Origin: Streptomyces albus subsp. chlorinus
GTDB lineage: Bacteria; Actinomycetota; Actinomycetes; Streptomycetales; Streptomycetaceae
DNA: 64,000 nt
Reading direction: 5' to 3'
NCBI RefSeq assembly: GCF_013302895.1
Contig: NZ_VJOK01000001.1
Coordinates: forward strand, 3,901,550-3,965,549
Content: more notes on this DNA, generated by a model
What the model was told of the DNA's origin: nothing
What the model saw: only the letters and a program-made list of their open reading frames with translations
Databases searched by the model: none
The DNA's letters: not shown here
Position numbering within the stretch: position 1 is the stretch's first letter

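Noticed and set aside
1..64000. CRISPR arrays, tRNA or rRNA genes and insertion sequences
   Set aside because: No regularly spaced repeats with unique spacers, no tRNA-like cloverleaf or rRNA sequence, and no transposase were seen on inspection.
28979..64000. Giant frame as a polyketide or non-ribosomal peptide synthase
   Set aside because: No ketosynthase, adenylation, condensation or carrier-protein motifs were seen. The content is WXG-like, helical, low-complexity, beta-rich and peptidase-like.

Overview
The window is GC-rich actinobacterial chromosome and almost certainly from a Streptomyces. The evidence is the extreme G/C bias at third codon positions, the gene order pyrE - fba - DUF3151 - tryptophan dioxygenase - kynureninase - formamidase, and a perfect 14-bp parS site (GTTTCACGTGAAAC) between pyrE and fba. 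Streptomyces parS sites cluster around oriC, so this is probably the chromosomal core rather than an arm.

Bases 1-12200 are mainly housekeeping: the tail of a membrane protein, an aldose 1-epimerase-like protein, pyrE and class II aldolase (fba). A minus-strand block (2996-6736) then carries an SDR oxidoreductase, a kynureninase paralogue, a tryptophan 2,3-dioxygenase paralogue and a DUF6875-like protein, all coupled or closely spaced. A second, canonical plus-strand set (kynA-kynU-kynB, 8247-11084) follows a YczE-like membrane gene whose frame runs without a stop into a DUF3151 gene. A small secreted protein and a Uma2-family protein close this part.

Bases 12570-28980 are a type VII (ESX-like) secretion locus. 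It holds two small WXG100-type proteins, a hairpin region that may act as an attenuator, eccD, an unusual fusion of a parallel beta-helix to a CbbX/EccA-type AAA+ ATPase, and a three-ATPase eccC. After these come a free-standing Smr-domain protein (minus strand), a membrane-anchored ricin-type lectin, a repeat-bearing WXG-like protein, a helical protein on the minus strand, and another WXG100-type protein. Several very short frames overlap neighbouring starts or stops by 4 nt, which suggests translational coupling. EccB, EccE and mycosin are not in the window.

Bases 28979-64000 form one uninterrupted reading frame of 11,674 codons. It is still open at the window edge, so the product exceeds 1.2 MDa. 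I read this frame through the window by eye and found no stop. It starts with a WXG-like helical domain and a hydrophobic stretch, as in T7SS-exported toxins. It continues through a Pro/Gly-rich segment, long helical regions, Thr/Ala-rich linkers and a beta-rich region. The distal part carries three caspase-like (clan CD-type) His-Gly...Cys modules and two HExxH metallopeptidase-like modules with duplicated companion domains. My interpretation is that the ESX-like machine, its WXG partners and this giant multi-peptidase protein form one export/effector system. This giant protein is the most notable item in the window.
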